A stretch of 41,789 bases of DNA from a virus. Under the pieces are notes generated by a model, which was given only the letters and a program-made list of their open reading frames with translations, was not told the origin of the DNA and searched no databases. Location: IMG/VR virus record IMGVR_UViG_3300037807_000069, positions 1-41,789 of that record; one strand, written 5' to 3'. Below, in pieces: positions 30,104-37,675 of the stretch. Every line of letters starts with the position of its first letter. The stretch's first letter is position 1. The position numbers were made by a program, and so were the translations under genes.

Positions 30104-31169
30104 TTTCTTTTTCCTCTTGTTGTGTAATAGTTTCTTCTTCGTCAATAGTTGGTTCTTCTTCAAACTCACCATACATAAACTCTTTTCTTGCTGCGGTGTC
30201 GAGTTGATCAAGAATATCAGGGGTGAATACCTTCTCAGGATTAGCATTTATCGCTTTACCGAATACTTTACTACCGTCTGGGAGTTCGTAACGGGTTGAT
30301 ACCTTCTTGATAATCTCGTACTTCTCTGCTAATTCTAGGAGTCCGTAGTACCTATCAAGTCCTTTGTCGAACGATAGTTTAACTTCCACCTTTTTATTCT
30401 CTTTAGTGAATCGCGACTTATGAGTTGCACACCCAATAATGTTACCAACAATTTCAGTACCATCCTTATCCTTTTTCTTACCAAGCATAATAATAGAACT
30501 TGCTGCATACTTCAAACCCTTACCACCACTGATTTCTTTCTGTGGGAAGTAAGAACCAATCACATCATATACGTGGTTGGTCAGCATTAATGGAACGTTT
30601 GCCTTAGCAAGTTTCAATGATAATACTCTAAACGTACCACGAAGCAATTGTGCCTTAGTCATATCTCGTTTGTCAGTACCTGCTTCAGTATCCTCTAATT
30701 CTTTCTTAGATGACAACATACCTAAAGAGTCAAGCACCATCATCATCGGTTCTTTCTCCTTTTCAGGTGTGTCAATATAACTTGTTAGGATTCGGGTAGC
30801 ATCTGTTCTGAATTCTTCAATAGATGATGGTTCTACGATAACAACTCTAGATGAGTCAATACCTCTGTCCTCCATCATCTTCTTCGTAACAGCAGCCTCA
30901 GTGTCAAAGTAAATCACACCACCAGTTGCATTATCCTTCATAAACTGTTTGATTACACCTAGTACGAAAAAGGTTTTACCTGTTGCTGACTCACCAGCAA
31001 ATGCTACAATCTTATTATTGGGAACACCACCGTAAATACTACCAGATACCAGTGCATTTAAAATATACGATCCCGTATCAATCGTTCCTGAAAACTCAGA
31101 ACTATTTCCACCATCTGATAATAGATTGGCAGTATCAATTCCCTTTGTCATATCACTTAAAAAACTCAT
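30090..31169 (-). CDS. uvsX: UvsX RecA-like recombinase
   Basis: A 359-residue RecA/Rad51-like protein. Walker A GESATGKT is at 59-66, GGVIYFDTEAAV follows, Walker B is in MMMVLDSLGML, and PLMLTNHVYDVIG and EISGGKGLKYAAS are the DNA-binding loop region. The C-terminus is very acidic, as in T4 UvsX. It drives strand exchange for recombination-dependent replication and repair. It has its own early promoter with a 29-nt leader and AGGAG site. Confidence 0.95.
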   Translation of the reverse strand: MSFLSDMTKGIDTANLLSDGGNSSEFSGTIDTGSYILNALVSGSIYGGVPNNKIVAFAGESATGKTFFVLGVIKQFMKDNATGGVIYFDTEAAVTKKMMEDRGIDSSRVVIVEPSSIEEFRTDATRILTSYIDTPEKEKEPMMMVLDSLGMLSSKKELEDTEAGTDKRDMTKAQLLRGTFRVLSLKLAKANVPLMLTNHVYDVIGSYFPQKEISGGKGLKYAASSIIMLGKKKDKDGTEIVGNIIGCATHKSRFTKENKKVEVKLSFDKGLDRYYGLLELAEKYEIIKKVSTRYELPDGSKVFGKAINANPEKVFTPDILDQLDTAARKEFMYGEFEEEPTIDEEETITQQEEKENDKV

Positions 31170-31204
31170 TCAAACTCCTATATAAATTATTCTGTTCATA
31201 CCTT

Positions 31205-31233
31205 ATTATACTATAAACCGACTAAAAAGTAAA
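31205..31233 (-). promoter_or_regulatory. Early promoter of uvsX
   Basis: Minus strand TTTACT (31228-31233), 17 bp, TATAAT (31205-31210). Confidence 0.8.
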
Positions 31234-31236
31234 GGT

Positions 31237-31497
31237 TTACGACTTATAAATTTCACTTAACATTTCTTCAAACTGTTCAACCTTATCAACTCGGTTTGGC
31301 CAGAGGATATATTCCTTCTCCGGATTCTGCTTCAGGTTGTTAAGCAACGGTGTAATCGCATTATACAAATTATCAACCTTTTCTTGTACGTGGTCGAAGT
31401 TGGACGAACTTTGCTCAGCAACCTTAGATATCTGCTGTACTGCGTCTAACTCTGTCTCATCAACTAAACTAAAACCAAAATCGAAATCTCTACTCAT
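31237..31497 (-). CDS. Conserved small T4-like marine phage protein
   Basis: An 86-residue protein starting MSRDFDFGFSLVDETELDAV at the ATG at 31497, supported by AAGGAGAAAG. The helical middle (VQEKVDNLYNAITPLLNNLK) and NPEKEYILWPNRVDKVEQFE are, by memory, conserved in marine T4-like phages, where the protein lies near the polymerase and uvsX. It overlaps the MazG-like gene by 8 nt. A replication accessory role is possible but unproven. Confidence 0.6.
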   Translation of the reverse strand: MSRDFDFGFSLVDETELDAVQQISKVAEQSSSNFDHVQEKVDNLYNAITPLLNNLKQNPEKEYILWPNRVDKVEQFEEMLSEIYKS

Positions 31498-31750
31498 AAC
31501 TTTCTCCTTTAAATAAATTTGACCACTTCTCAAGTTTTGCTCTCTTACGTGGTATTTGTTTTTCTATCTGTTCCCAATCTAACATATCCCAATCATACAT
31601 TATTTCTAACATACACATTAGGTCGCCAAGTTCAGTTGCTAATTTGTCAGATCCCTCATCGAACCTCAGCATCTTAGAACACTCAACTTGAATTTCAGCA
31701 CACTCTTCCATAATAATGGTTAAGAGTTCCTGCTTCTTATCGGAAATCAT
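31490..31750 (-). CDS. MazG-like nucleotide pyrophosphohydrolase
   Basis: An 86-residue all-alpha NTP-PPase. The metal-binding ExxE-type motif EECAEIQVECSKMLRF is at 16-31, and the second motif ELGDLMCMLEIM is at about 40-51. Such enzymes hydrolyse (d)NTPs to monophosphates and in phages may clear aberrant nucleotides or dUTP, or affect ppGpp. It overlaps the end of gene 43 by 4 nt. Confidence 0.75.
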   Translation of the reverse strand: MISDKKQELLTIIMEECAEIQVECSKMLRFDEGSDKLATELGDLMCMLEIMYDWDMLDWEQIEKQIPRKRAKLEKWSNLFKGESYE

Positions 31751-34221
31751 CCAAAGAAGTCCATTAGGTTATTTGTTTTCTCAACTTCCCATCCAACAGC
31801 ATCTAGAATTGCCCTTAGTGGTTGAATGAATGCCTTATCGAACTGTGACTCATAGTCGATATACTTTTCCATTTCAAATGCTTGGGGTAATGTGCTCACG
31901 ATACTCAGAACGTTTTGTCTTGATGGGTTTGGCATCTTCATATAGCAGAACTTAATCTTCTCGCCATCTTTGATTTTCTCAAACTTCTTAGTCAGATTGT
32001 TTTCCTCTAACAGATGGTTGAACACCAACGCACCTCTTGCGTGGATCGGTGTGCCTTTAGGTATAATCAACCCATCCCCTTTCTCATTGTATTTATTTAG
32101 GTCCGAGATACTTCTAGGAAATGCTATGTCTTCGAATTGTTGCTTAAAGAATTCCTCTTTGAAGTCTGTGATGTATTTTTGTACAGTTGCTTCATCAGTA
32201 GTCAGGATAATATTCAACGACTTCTTCAATGCATCACGGCAGATTGATGGAGTTGAAGACTTAACCGTTTCAAGACCCATCACTTTAAGTTTGGGTGTAG
32301 TATATCTCACACCCTCATTATCGTGTACATTCAATACATATCGTTTCTTAGCAGTCCAAATACCTTTGTCGGCAATTACCTCTCGATCCATAAACATCTT
32401 CTGTTCATAAGCATTCATATTCTCTGCCAATTCTTCATAGCATTTATTAATGAACGGTTCGAATTGCTGTTTACCTGCTTTATCAAGGAAGTCTACTGGG
32501 TTCTTAGGATTAACCTTTGCAACAAGATCTCCAACATCCACATACACAGAGTCAGTATCAATCGCAATGATATAATCCTTATCAGTTTTCAACAACTTGT
32601 TAATGTATTCGTTAAGTTTCTTTTCAATCCATCTAATTGATAACTGACCAGATAACGTAATACTCTCAGCAATTCTAACATCAAAGAATCTCGCATACTG
32701 ATTTCCTAAGAAACCATAGGCAGAGTTAAGTTGTACTTTCTTTGCTAACTGTAAGTTGCTGTACTTAGAGATATCCTTCTCAATATTATGAGTATCGACA
32801 CCAAGTTTCTTTGCTTCTTCAAGTTTGGTCTGAGACTCAAGCATTTTCTTCTTGTAAATAACACGGTCGTCATATAACTTCTGCATCATCTCAGGAAGAA
32901 ACCCTTGCTTATCTTTTCGATACGAATACCCACTTGCGGATAAGCAGTCTTTACTTTTTGGAATATCACCGTTGATGAGTCCGTCAATCGTCACATCATT
33001 ATACACACCTTCAATAAACGTTTCGGGTGAGATATTATACTGCATAATCAAATGAGGATATAGGGATGCCAAGTCAAAACTCATCACCCAGTTATGTAAT
33101 CCAACCTGAGGTACTTTAACGTATGCCCCAGCGAATTGAGTTTTCTTATCAATATCTTTCTTCTGAGGTACAACGATATTCTTATCAATCAAATAGTTGT
33201 GGATTAACACATCCCACATTCTAACCTGAGCAAATGTATCCTTGTAATTTACCTTAGCATCATATGCCAAAGCAAATACAGCATCGATAAACTTATTCTT
33301 GTCATCAATTTGATTAACTAACTCAACGTCTTTGATATTGTAGTCAATAAACTTTTCATAGTCAGTTTCATACAACTGGTGTAAACTTTCAACTTCAGAG
33401 TAGTCAAGTTTCCTTTCACCCAATTCTACGTGAGCAATATGGTCAAGTCTATAACTTTCCTGCTGAGAGTATGTGAACTTCTTATAAGTTTCTAGATAGT
33501 CAAGTGTCGTAATACCACCCAACTCATACTCAGTCTGTTCACGATTGAAGATCGTTTGTACACGTTCATTAATAATACCATCAGGGGAAAACTTCTTAGT
33601 AATTTTATTACCGAGTAACTTCCTCATTCTATTAACTAGATACGGTATATCAAAGAATCTGATGTTCCAACCAGTAACAATATCTATGTCAGCACTTTCC
33701 CAGAACTGTAAGAAACGGTGTAACAAATGTTTCTCATCGTGACATAGGATATACTTAACGTTATCCGTCTTAGGCACGTAATCCTGGCAACCAAACGTAT
33801 AATACACACCTTTATAACTAGCAGTGATTGCTGTTACTGGATGTGCTGATTGGTCTGGATGTGGGAAACCGTCACCCGAATAAACCTCGATATCAATACA
33901 TACAGTATTAATTAAGTCTGGGTCATATGAGTTGTCGAAGGTTTCGTTGATATGCACATATTCGTAAAGGTTTGTACCACATACTTCGAAGTTCTCAATC
34001 CCATCATACTTCTGATAGAATTTTCTAGCATCGCCCATCGAGTCCTGCTTGATTGCTTCTAGTGGTTCACCTTTGATATTTGTGTATTCAGTGTCTTTGT
34101 TAGTGGAAACAAAAAGGGTTGGTTCGTACCAGATCTTATCTTTGAAACGTTTCCCATCTTCATATCCACGAACATAGACAGAATTACCTCTGCGGTAAAA
34201 GTTCGTGTAAAATTTCATCAT
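31747..34221 (-). CDS. DNA polymerase, family B, T4 gp43-like
   Basis: An 824-residue replicative polymerase, a little shorter than T4 gp43. Exonuclease motifs are CIDIEVYS (D110, E112), GWNIRFFDIPYL and YNIKDVELV. Polymerase motif A is SFDLASLYPHLI, motif B is KKVQLNSAYGFLGNQYA, and motif C is IAIDTDSVYVDV. The C-terminus (NNLMDFFG) resembles a clamp-binding tail. It is coded as one uninterrupted gene. The promoter -10 lies 7 nt before the ATG, so the early message may be leaderless. Read-through RNA would offer AGGGG before the second ATG. Confidence 0.95.
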   Translation of the reverse strand: MMKFYTNFYRRGNSVYVRGYEDGKRFKDKIWYEPTLFVSTNKDTEYTNIKGEPLEAIKQDSMGDARKFYQKYDGIENFEVCGTNLYEYVHINETFDNSYDPDLINTVCIDIEVYSGDGFPHPDQSAHPVTAITASYKGVYYTFGCQDYVPKTDNVKYILCHDEKHLLHRFLQFWESADIDIVTGWNIRFFDIPYLVNRMRKLLGNKITKKFSPDGIINERVQTIFNREQTEYELGGITTLDYLETYKKFTYSQQESYRLDHIAHVELGERKLDYSEVESLHQLYETDYEKFIDYNIKDVELVNQIDDKNKFIDAVFALAYDAKVNYKDTFAQVRMWDVLIHNYLIDKNIVVPQKKDIDKKTQFAGAYVKVPQVGLHNWVMSFDLASLYPHLIMQYNISPETFIEGVYNDVTIDGLINGDIPKSKDCLSASGYSYRKDKQGFLPEMMQKLYDDRVIYKKKMLESQTKLEEAKKLGVDTHNIEKDISKYSNLQLAKKVQLNSAYGFLGNQYARFFDVRIAESITLSGQLSIRWIEKKLNEYINKLLKTDKDYIIAIDTDSVYVDVGDLVAKVNPKNPVDFLDKAGKQQFEPFINKCYEELAENMNAYEQKMFMDREVIADKGIWTAKKRYVLNVHDNEGVRYTTPKLKVMGLETVKSSTPSICRDALKKSLNIILTTDEATVQKYITDFKEEFFKQQFEDIAFPRSISDLNKYNEKGDGLIIPKGTPIHARGALVFNHLLEENNLTKKFEKIKDGEKIKFCYMKMPNPSRQNVLSIVSTLPQAFEMEKYIDYESQFDKAFIQPLRAILDAVGWEVEKTNNLMDFFG

Positions 34222-34228
34222 TACCCCT

Positions 34229-34257
34229 ATTATATACTAATACTCCCCCAAAGTAAA
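34229..34257 (-). promoter_or_regulatory. Early promoter of gene 43
   Basis: Minus strand TTTACT (34252-34257), 17 bp, TATAAT (34229-34234), 7 nt before the polymerase ATG. Confidence 0.75.
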
Positions 34258-34259
34258 GT

Positions 34260-34538
34260 TTAAACTACAATTTTAGGTTTTGGGGGTACAACAACATCGC
34301 CAATCATACTTCTATACTGTGCTTCTAAATCGTCAGAAGGTTTCACTACGAACATCACGTTGCGTTCTTTAAATGTAATTTCTTCAATATCAGCATACGG
34401 CATGTATGGCATAAAAGTTAATTTGCCATCGTTAGTCGGTAGCATAATCACTGGGGATTCAACTGTTAGGTTATCACCTTCCATTTTACATAGAAGTTCT
34501 TCACCCGTTGTTAGTCTTACGATTTTAACTTCTCTCAT
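34260..34538 (-). CDS. Conserved small beta-rich protein
   Basis: A 92-residue protein: MREVKIVRLTTGEELLCKME, TVESPVIMLPTNDGKL, FMPYMPYADIEEITFKERNV. The alternating strands and TGEELL-GDNLTVESP pattern resemble an Sm-like or small beta-barrel fold. I recall relatives in marine T4-like phages annotated as hypothetical. The C-terminus PPKPKIVV is extended. It is coupled to the basic protein gene upstream (1-nt gap) and precedes gene 43. Confidence 0.55.
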   Translation of the reverse strand: MREVKIVRLTTGEELLCKMEGDNLTVESPVIMLPTNDGKLTFMPYMPYADIEEITFKERNVMFVVKPSDDLEAQYRSMIGDVVVPPKPKIVV

Positions 34539-34539
34539 A

Positions 34540-34842
34540 CTATACTCCGAAGAAGTCTTTAACGGTCTGCCAGATAGATTTATCTTTTGGTGCGACCGCA
34601 GCAGGTTTCTTTTGAGGAATCATTACTGGTTTGCCGATAACAATTGATTTTTTCTTTGCCTTTGCTTTCTTAGCATTAGGTTTTGCCATTGATTTTTGTT
34701 TAGGTTTTGATACTTCAGTTGTTCTTGATGCCTTGATTGCTGCGAGTAGATCTTTCTTAGTTTGAGTTTTGCCTGCAGTAATTCCATATGTCTTAGCATA
34801 TTCAATTAAATCTGTTTTATTCATTCTTGATGGGTTTGCCAT
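34540..34842 (-). CDS. SAP/HeH-like basic DNA-binding protein
   Basis: A 100-residue protein. Residues 6-37 (MNKTDLIEYAKTYGITAGKT, then TKKDLLAAI) form a helix-extension-helix of the SAP/HeH/Rho-N type, often nucleic-acid binding. A Lys/Ala/Pro-rich stretch follows (KPNAKKAKAKKKS) and a C-terminal amphipathic helix SIWQTVKDFFGV, which could contact a membrane or clamp. GGAGATATAAAA supplies the ribosome site. Confidence 0.6.
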   Translation of the reverse strand: MANPSRMNKTDLIEYAKTYGITAGKTQTKKDLLAAIKASRTTEVSKPKQKSMAKPNAKKAKAKKKSIVIGKPVMIPQKKPAAVAPKDKSIWQTVKDFFGV

Positions 34843-34860
34843 TTTTATATCTCCATAGTC

Positions 34861-34876
34861 GGGGACCGAAATCCCC
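34861..34876 (-). other. RNA hairpin between hsp20 and the SAP-like gene
   Basis: On the minus strand GGGGA, loop TTTCGG, TCCCC. No U-run follows, so it is not a clear terminator. It may stabilise the upstream hsp20 message or be a processing site. Confidence 0.5.
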
Positions 34877-34888
34877 TATTCATTATAA

Positions 34889-35344
34889 TTAACCTAACAA
34901 GATCTTCTTAGCAGATTTAGTAAATTCGCCAAGATTAATTGTTTTTGGTTTTTCTTCTTCTGGTACAACGTTTTCAAGACCAATTAGTAATAGTCCATCT
35001 ACAACGTCAGCACCAACAACTTTGATAGTATCAGCAAGTGTGAAAGAACGTTTGAAGTTACGGTTAGAAATACCCTTACGAATATAATCAGTTATCCCTT
35101 CTTTCATTTTCTTATCACCTGCGACAGTCAAAATACCTTTCTCCAAAGTTAAGTCAATATCTTCAGATTTAAATCCTGCGACAGCGATCTCAATAAGATA
35201 ATGATTCTCATCTTTCTTTACCACGTTATATGGTGGGTATGATTGTTTTGATTGTTGATTGTCATTGTATTGATATAGATTATCAAACAAACTATCGAAT
35301 CCCAAGAATAGATCTCTCGGGAAGTTATATGCACTTTGTGTCAT
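34889..35344 (-). CDS. Small heat-shock protein, Hsp20 family
   Basis: A 151-residue alpha-crystallin-domain protein. Landmarks are the N-terminal FPRDLFLGFDSLFDNLY, then YPPYNVVKKDENHYLIEIAV and AGFKSEDIDLTLEKGILTV, and RNFKRSFTLADTIKV. It resembles IbpA-type holdases and Hsp20s of marine T4-like phages. It probably protects phage proteins or helps scaffold folding. The 78-nt leader between the tRNA and ATG has two stems (TTTGCC/GGCAAA and CGAGTT/AACTCG) before the AAGGAGAAAC ribosome site. Confidence 0.85.
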   Translation of the reverse strand: MTQSAYNFPRDLFLGFDSLFDNLYQYNDNQQSKQSYPPYNVVKKDENHYLIEIAVAGFKSEDIDLTLEKGILTVAGDKKMKEGITDYIRKGISNRNFKRSFTLADTIKVVGADVVDGLLLIGLENVVPEEEKPKTINLGEFTKSAKKILLG

Positions 35345-35422
35345 ATTGTTTCTCCTTATATTAAGCGAGTTATAAAATGAGTCCTCTATTGAGCAACTCG
35401 TTATTTGCCCTCATGGCAAATT

Positions 35423-35499
35423 TGGTAGCAGGACTTGGATTTGAACCAAGGACTTCCAGGTTATGAGCCTGGATTTCTACCCGACTGAATTACCCTGCA
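35423..35499 (-). tRNA. tRNA-Met (CAT), initiator-like
   Basis: A 77-nt cloverleaf with encoded CCA. The acceptor is TGCAGGG with TCCTGCT, leaving a T1-T72 mismatch as in initiator tRNAs (C1-A72 in E. coli). The anticodon loop CTCATAA is on a CCAGG/CCTGG stem, and the T arm is CTTGG-TTCAAAT-CCAAG. Length and loop layout match tRNA-fMet position by position. The anticodon stem has A-T, G-C, G-C at 29-31/39-41 instead of three G-C pairs, so an elongator role is not excluded. Confidence 0.85.
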
Positions 35500-35508
35500 A
35501 TAATTTGG

Positions 35509-35800
35509 TGGAGGTTCATTTGGTTATAAGGATGAACCTGCCTAATTCCTCAAATCACACTATGCCTATCAGGCTGCGATTGCGTAAGTATCTGCGTTTG
35601 CGTTTACTTTGGGTCTTACAACTATTTACCTTCTGTCACCTAGTCGATTCTAAATCAACCCCATTAAGGAATACACTACACAGTGGGGGAGGATGTATAA
35701 TGTATTCCTTGGTGGAGTTGGTGGGATTCGCACCCACGTGTTAAATGACTCCAGTCAATAGTAAGTGGTAAATACTCTGATTAAATCATTTCCTTACCAA
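35509..35800 (-). ncRNA. ssrA: Circularly permuted (two-piece) tmRNA
   Basis: The gene reads acceptor piece first. The T arm GTGGG-TGCGAAT-CCCAC (35721-35737), acceptor 3' strand CAACTCC (35714-35720), then A and CCA ending at 35710. A spacer hairpin (AGGAATACA/TGTATTCCT) follows, then the coding piece with acceptor 5' strand GGGGTTG (35656-35662). The two strands pair over 7 bp and include G3-U70, the alanine identity pair. GGGGTTGATTTAGAATCGAC matches the conserved tmRNA 5' domain. The tag frame (35569-35601) reads ANADTYAIAA then TGA TAG, with the stops in a GCC/GGC hairpin as in helix 5. GGTGAC/GTCATT can form helix 2. It rescues stalled ribosomes with SmpB. Outer ends are approximate. 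Confidence 0.88.
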
Positions 35801-35870
35801 ATTAGTAGACAGTTTTTTGTTCATATGAGGACTTCTTCCGTCAAACCTCAGCACCGAGTGCCTATGGGTG

Positions 35871-35899
35871 ATTATATGGTATCACCAAACCATTACATA
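35871..35899 (-). promoter_or_regulatory. Possible tmRNA promoter
   Basis: A TATAAT (35871-35876, minus) lies 70-80 nt before the acceptor piece, inside a GGTGAT/ATCACC palindrome. The -35 hexamer TATGTA is weak. Hairpins GCAC/GTGC and TGAGG/CCTCA follow at 35826-35861. Confidence 0.25.
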
Positions 35900-35903
35900 G
35901 ATT

Positions 35904-36122
35904 TTACTTATTGAAAATCTTATATAAAACTGCAGCAGCAACAAGACCAACAAGACCTTGAGCACCAAGTTGTGCAACAATACCAGTGATAGTAGCGATA
36001 ATATCACCACCAATGAATGGAACTGTACCACCAAAAATCACTTGTAATACGATTGCGAATGCAATCAATGCAACACCTGCTTCTGTGCCAGACTTAATCC
36101 AGCTTACGATATCTTTAAACAT
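35904..36122 (-). CDS. Small two-helix membrane protein, holin-like
   Basis: A 72-residue protein: MFKDIVSWIKSGTEAGVALI with a first hydrophobic helix (AGVALIAFAIVLQVIFGG), a Gly-rich turn VPFIGGD, and a second helix (TITGIVAQLGAQGLVGLVAA) ending KIFNK. Size, two helices and a positive tail fit small class II/III holins. I also recall similar proteins in pelagiphages without assignment. Both an early promoter and an exact late promoter lie upstream, which suits a protein needed late. Confidence 0.55.
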   Translation of the reverse strand: MFKDIVSWIKSGTEAGVALIAFAIVLQVIFGGTVPFIGGDIIATITGIVAQLGAQGLVGLVAAAVLYKIFNK

Positions 36123-36192
36123 ATTCTTACCTTTTGTTATTAAAAATAGTTTAATGTCGTCACGGACATTTCCTTATCAGGAATGTTCAGTT

Positions 36193-36200
36193 TATTTATA
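36193..36200 (-). promoter_or_regulatory. T4-type late promoter TATAAATA
   Basis: An exact TATAAATA on the minus strand, 71 nt before the ATG at 36122. A leader hairpin (ACATTCC/GGAAATGT) lies between. Confidence 0.6.
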
Positions 36201-36216
36201 TTAGTTCATTACCTTT

Positions 36217-36245
36217 ATTATACCTTGAAACGGTATGAAAGTAAA
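36217..36245 (-). promoter_or_regulatory. Early promoter before the holin-like gene
   Basis: Minus strand TTTACT (36240-36245), 17 bp, TATAAT (36217-36222), just after the regA stop. Confidence 0.75.
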
Positions 36246-36257
36246 GTTTTTAGGGAA

Positions 36258-36647
36258 TTAAAAATTCTTTCCTAGGTTATACTTTGGTTCTAGATTCCAT
36301 TCACGTTTTTCTTTAAACGGAAGGATTTTGATTTGTGAAAGTGGAGCAACTGGTTCAGTGCTCATTTCAGGTTTAACAAGAGTCACAAGACCCCATTCTG
36401 CTAGAAGGTTGGCAATAGTATTTCTACGTGCAGTATCTTCATCACCGAAGTTATTTGGTTTACCGTCTAGTGCAAATAGTTCTTTAAAATGCACAATGTA
36501 ATAACTGCCACGTTTATGTAAAATATGGCACGACTGGTAAATTGTTTTATTCTTTTGAGATGATACACCTATACGAGTAAGTGTTTCTCTAATCTTTAAA
36601 AAGTCATCTTCTTTTGCAAGAGTGACTTCTATCATTGTGTCAATCAT
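36258..36647 (-). CDS. regA: RegA translational repressor
   Basis: A 129-residue protein clearly related to T4 RegA: MIEVTLAKEDDFLKIRETLT, RIGVSSQKNKTIYQSCHIL, HKRGSYYIVHFKELF and the C-terminal KEKREWNLEPKYNLG. RegA binds ribosome-start regions of early mRNAs, in T4 including genes 44, 45, 62 and its own, and blocks translation. The order 45-44-62-regA is as in T4. GAGA lies about 7 nt before the first ATG. A start four codons later (MIEVTL) would match the T4 N-terminus. Confidence 0.93.
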   Translation of the reverse strand: MIDTMIEVTLAKEDDFLKIRETLTRIGVSSQKNKTIYQSCHILHKRGSYYIVHFKELFALDGKPNNFGDEDTARRNTIANLLAEWGLVTLVKPEMSTEPVAPLSQIKILPFKEKREWNLEPKYNLGKNF

Positions 36648-36678
36648 ATGTATCTCATAATTATTGGATTATCAGATT

Positions 36679-36686
36679 ATTTATAA
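36679..36686 (-). promoter_or_regulatory. Late-type TATAAATA before regA
   Basis: An exact TATAAATA on the minus strand in the 43-nt gap between gene 62 and regA, 32 nt before the ATG. It suggests late or extra expression of the repressor. Confidence 0.5.
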
Positions 36687-36690
36687 TATA

Positions 36691-37089
36691 TCATTCTTTC
36701 CCACCCTTCTCTAACTTATTTCTTATCGCAGATATCTGCTCTTTAGTCAGAATGGTGAGTGCTTGTCTTGCTTTAATGTCATTGTATTTATAGTATTCTT
36801 TAATGAGGTCGACCTCTCCACCCTTCTCTTTCTTAGACCACTTAGCATACCTTTTCTTAGGACGTATAATGTTCAATAGAAATTCATACTGTAAACGTTT
36901 GTCAAGGAAATGGTTAGTGTTCATCTCATTAGCAATAGCAACTGTATCATTATGATATGACAATGCCCTATTAGTTAGGAATGGACTGTAAGATTTCTCA
37001 GCGAGCACATCGTTATCAGTACCACGCATCAAATTCTTTTTAGACGTGTTGATTGAGTTTGTGAAGTCAAATGGGTTAGTCTTTGCCAT
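36691..37089 (-). CDS. Clamp-loader small subunit, T4 gp62-like
   Basis: A 132-residue protein: NPFDFTNSINTSKKNLMRGT, FLTNRALSYHNDTVAIANEM, LQYEFLLNIIRPKKRYAKW and KARQALTILTKEQI match the gp62 family. With gp44 it opens the gp45 clamp at primer ends. It is shorter than T4 gp62 (187 residues), as I recall for marine relatives. It overlaps the exonuclease gene upstream by 14 nt. Confidence 0.88.
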   Translation of the reverse strand: MAKTNPFDFTNSINTSKKNLMRGTDNDVLAEKSYSPFLTNRALSYHNDTVAIANEMNTNHFLDKRLQYEFLLNIIRPKKRYAKWSKKEKGGEVDLIKEYYKYNDIKARQALTILTKEQISAIRNKLEKGGKE

Positions 37090-37675
37090 AGATTGTCCTT
37101 ATTAAAAATTGCATTCTAATCACGTCCATTGCTACATCGTGTTCTGGATCGTGCTGCACAAATTTATCCGTCAGTTCTTTGGGAATGAAGTCGTGGTTAA
37201 TATCCGTCCCATAAGTAAAACCGTCCACATAAGACCTGACGTCCCTGATGACCCACCATGGAGTCGGATCGACCAATCCAAGCGAATCGCAGATTGACCG
37301 TGTGAACACTGGATCGAATGAATTACCTCTAGTGAATACTTTCTTGGCATTTTTGATATCAAGTGTATTTAAGAATGGTATCAGTTCGGTGATTGACACA
37401 TCATTATCTGATGGTAGCAATTGCTTTTGAGCATCTTTAGACTGTTTCTTCCACCAATCTAATGAACCTTTCTGAACCTTACGACCATACTTAACTTGGT
37501 CTGCTACATCAAACTTAACATACTCACACATATCGAGCAGTTCTTCATAGGTGTATGGGTTGGTTAAAAACCTAGACTCATCATAAGCAATGCCAGCAAC
37601 TGACAATGCTACACCATCGAAGGCATTTTGACTTAACGTTTCATAATCATAGATTACACACTTCACTTCTTCCAC
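37076..37675 (-). CDS. DexA-like 3'-5' exonuclease
   Basis: A 199-residue RNase-H-fold DEDD exonuclease. It has YDYETLSQNAFDGVALSVAG with the D-x-E pair of ExoI, LDWWKKQS, VFTRGNSFDPVFTRS with the second-motif Asp, and HDPEHDVAMDVIRMQFL with the His/Asp of ExoIII. This layout matches T4 DexA, which degrades host DNA. In T4 dexA lies elsewhere. Here it is placed between gene 44 (13-nt overlap) and gene 62 (14-nt overlap), so its level is tied to the clamp loader. Confidence 0.8.
   Translation of the reverse strand: MEEVKCVIYDYETLSQNAFDGVALSVAGIAYDESRFLTNPYTYEELLDMCEYVKFDVADQVKYGRKVQKGSLDWWKKQSKDAQKQLLPSDNDVSITELIPFLNTLDIKNAKKVFTRGNSFDPVFTRSICDSLGLVDPTPWWVIRDVRSYVDGFTYGTDINHDFIPKELTDKFVQHDPEHDVAMDVIRMQFLIRTIYGKD

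Noticed and set aside
34861-34876. GGGGA/TCCCC hairpin considered as a terminator of hsp20
   Set aside because: No T-run follows on the minus strand, and the next gene starts within 20 nt. It is kept only as an RNA hairpin.
35710-35785. Second ordinary tRNA, suggested by a perfect T arm and CCA
   Set aside because: No matching 5' acceptor lies upstream. The partner strand GGGGTTG lies downstream, which identifies a permuted tmRNA instead.
36785-36792. TATAAATA on the minus strand inside gene 62
   Set aside because: It lies within the coding region with no start codon for a gene at a suitable distance. It is likely chance in AT-rich DNA.
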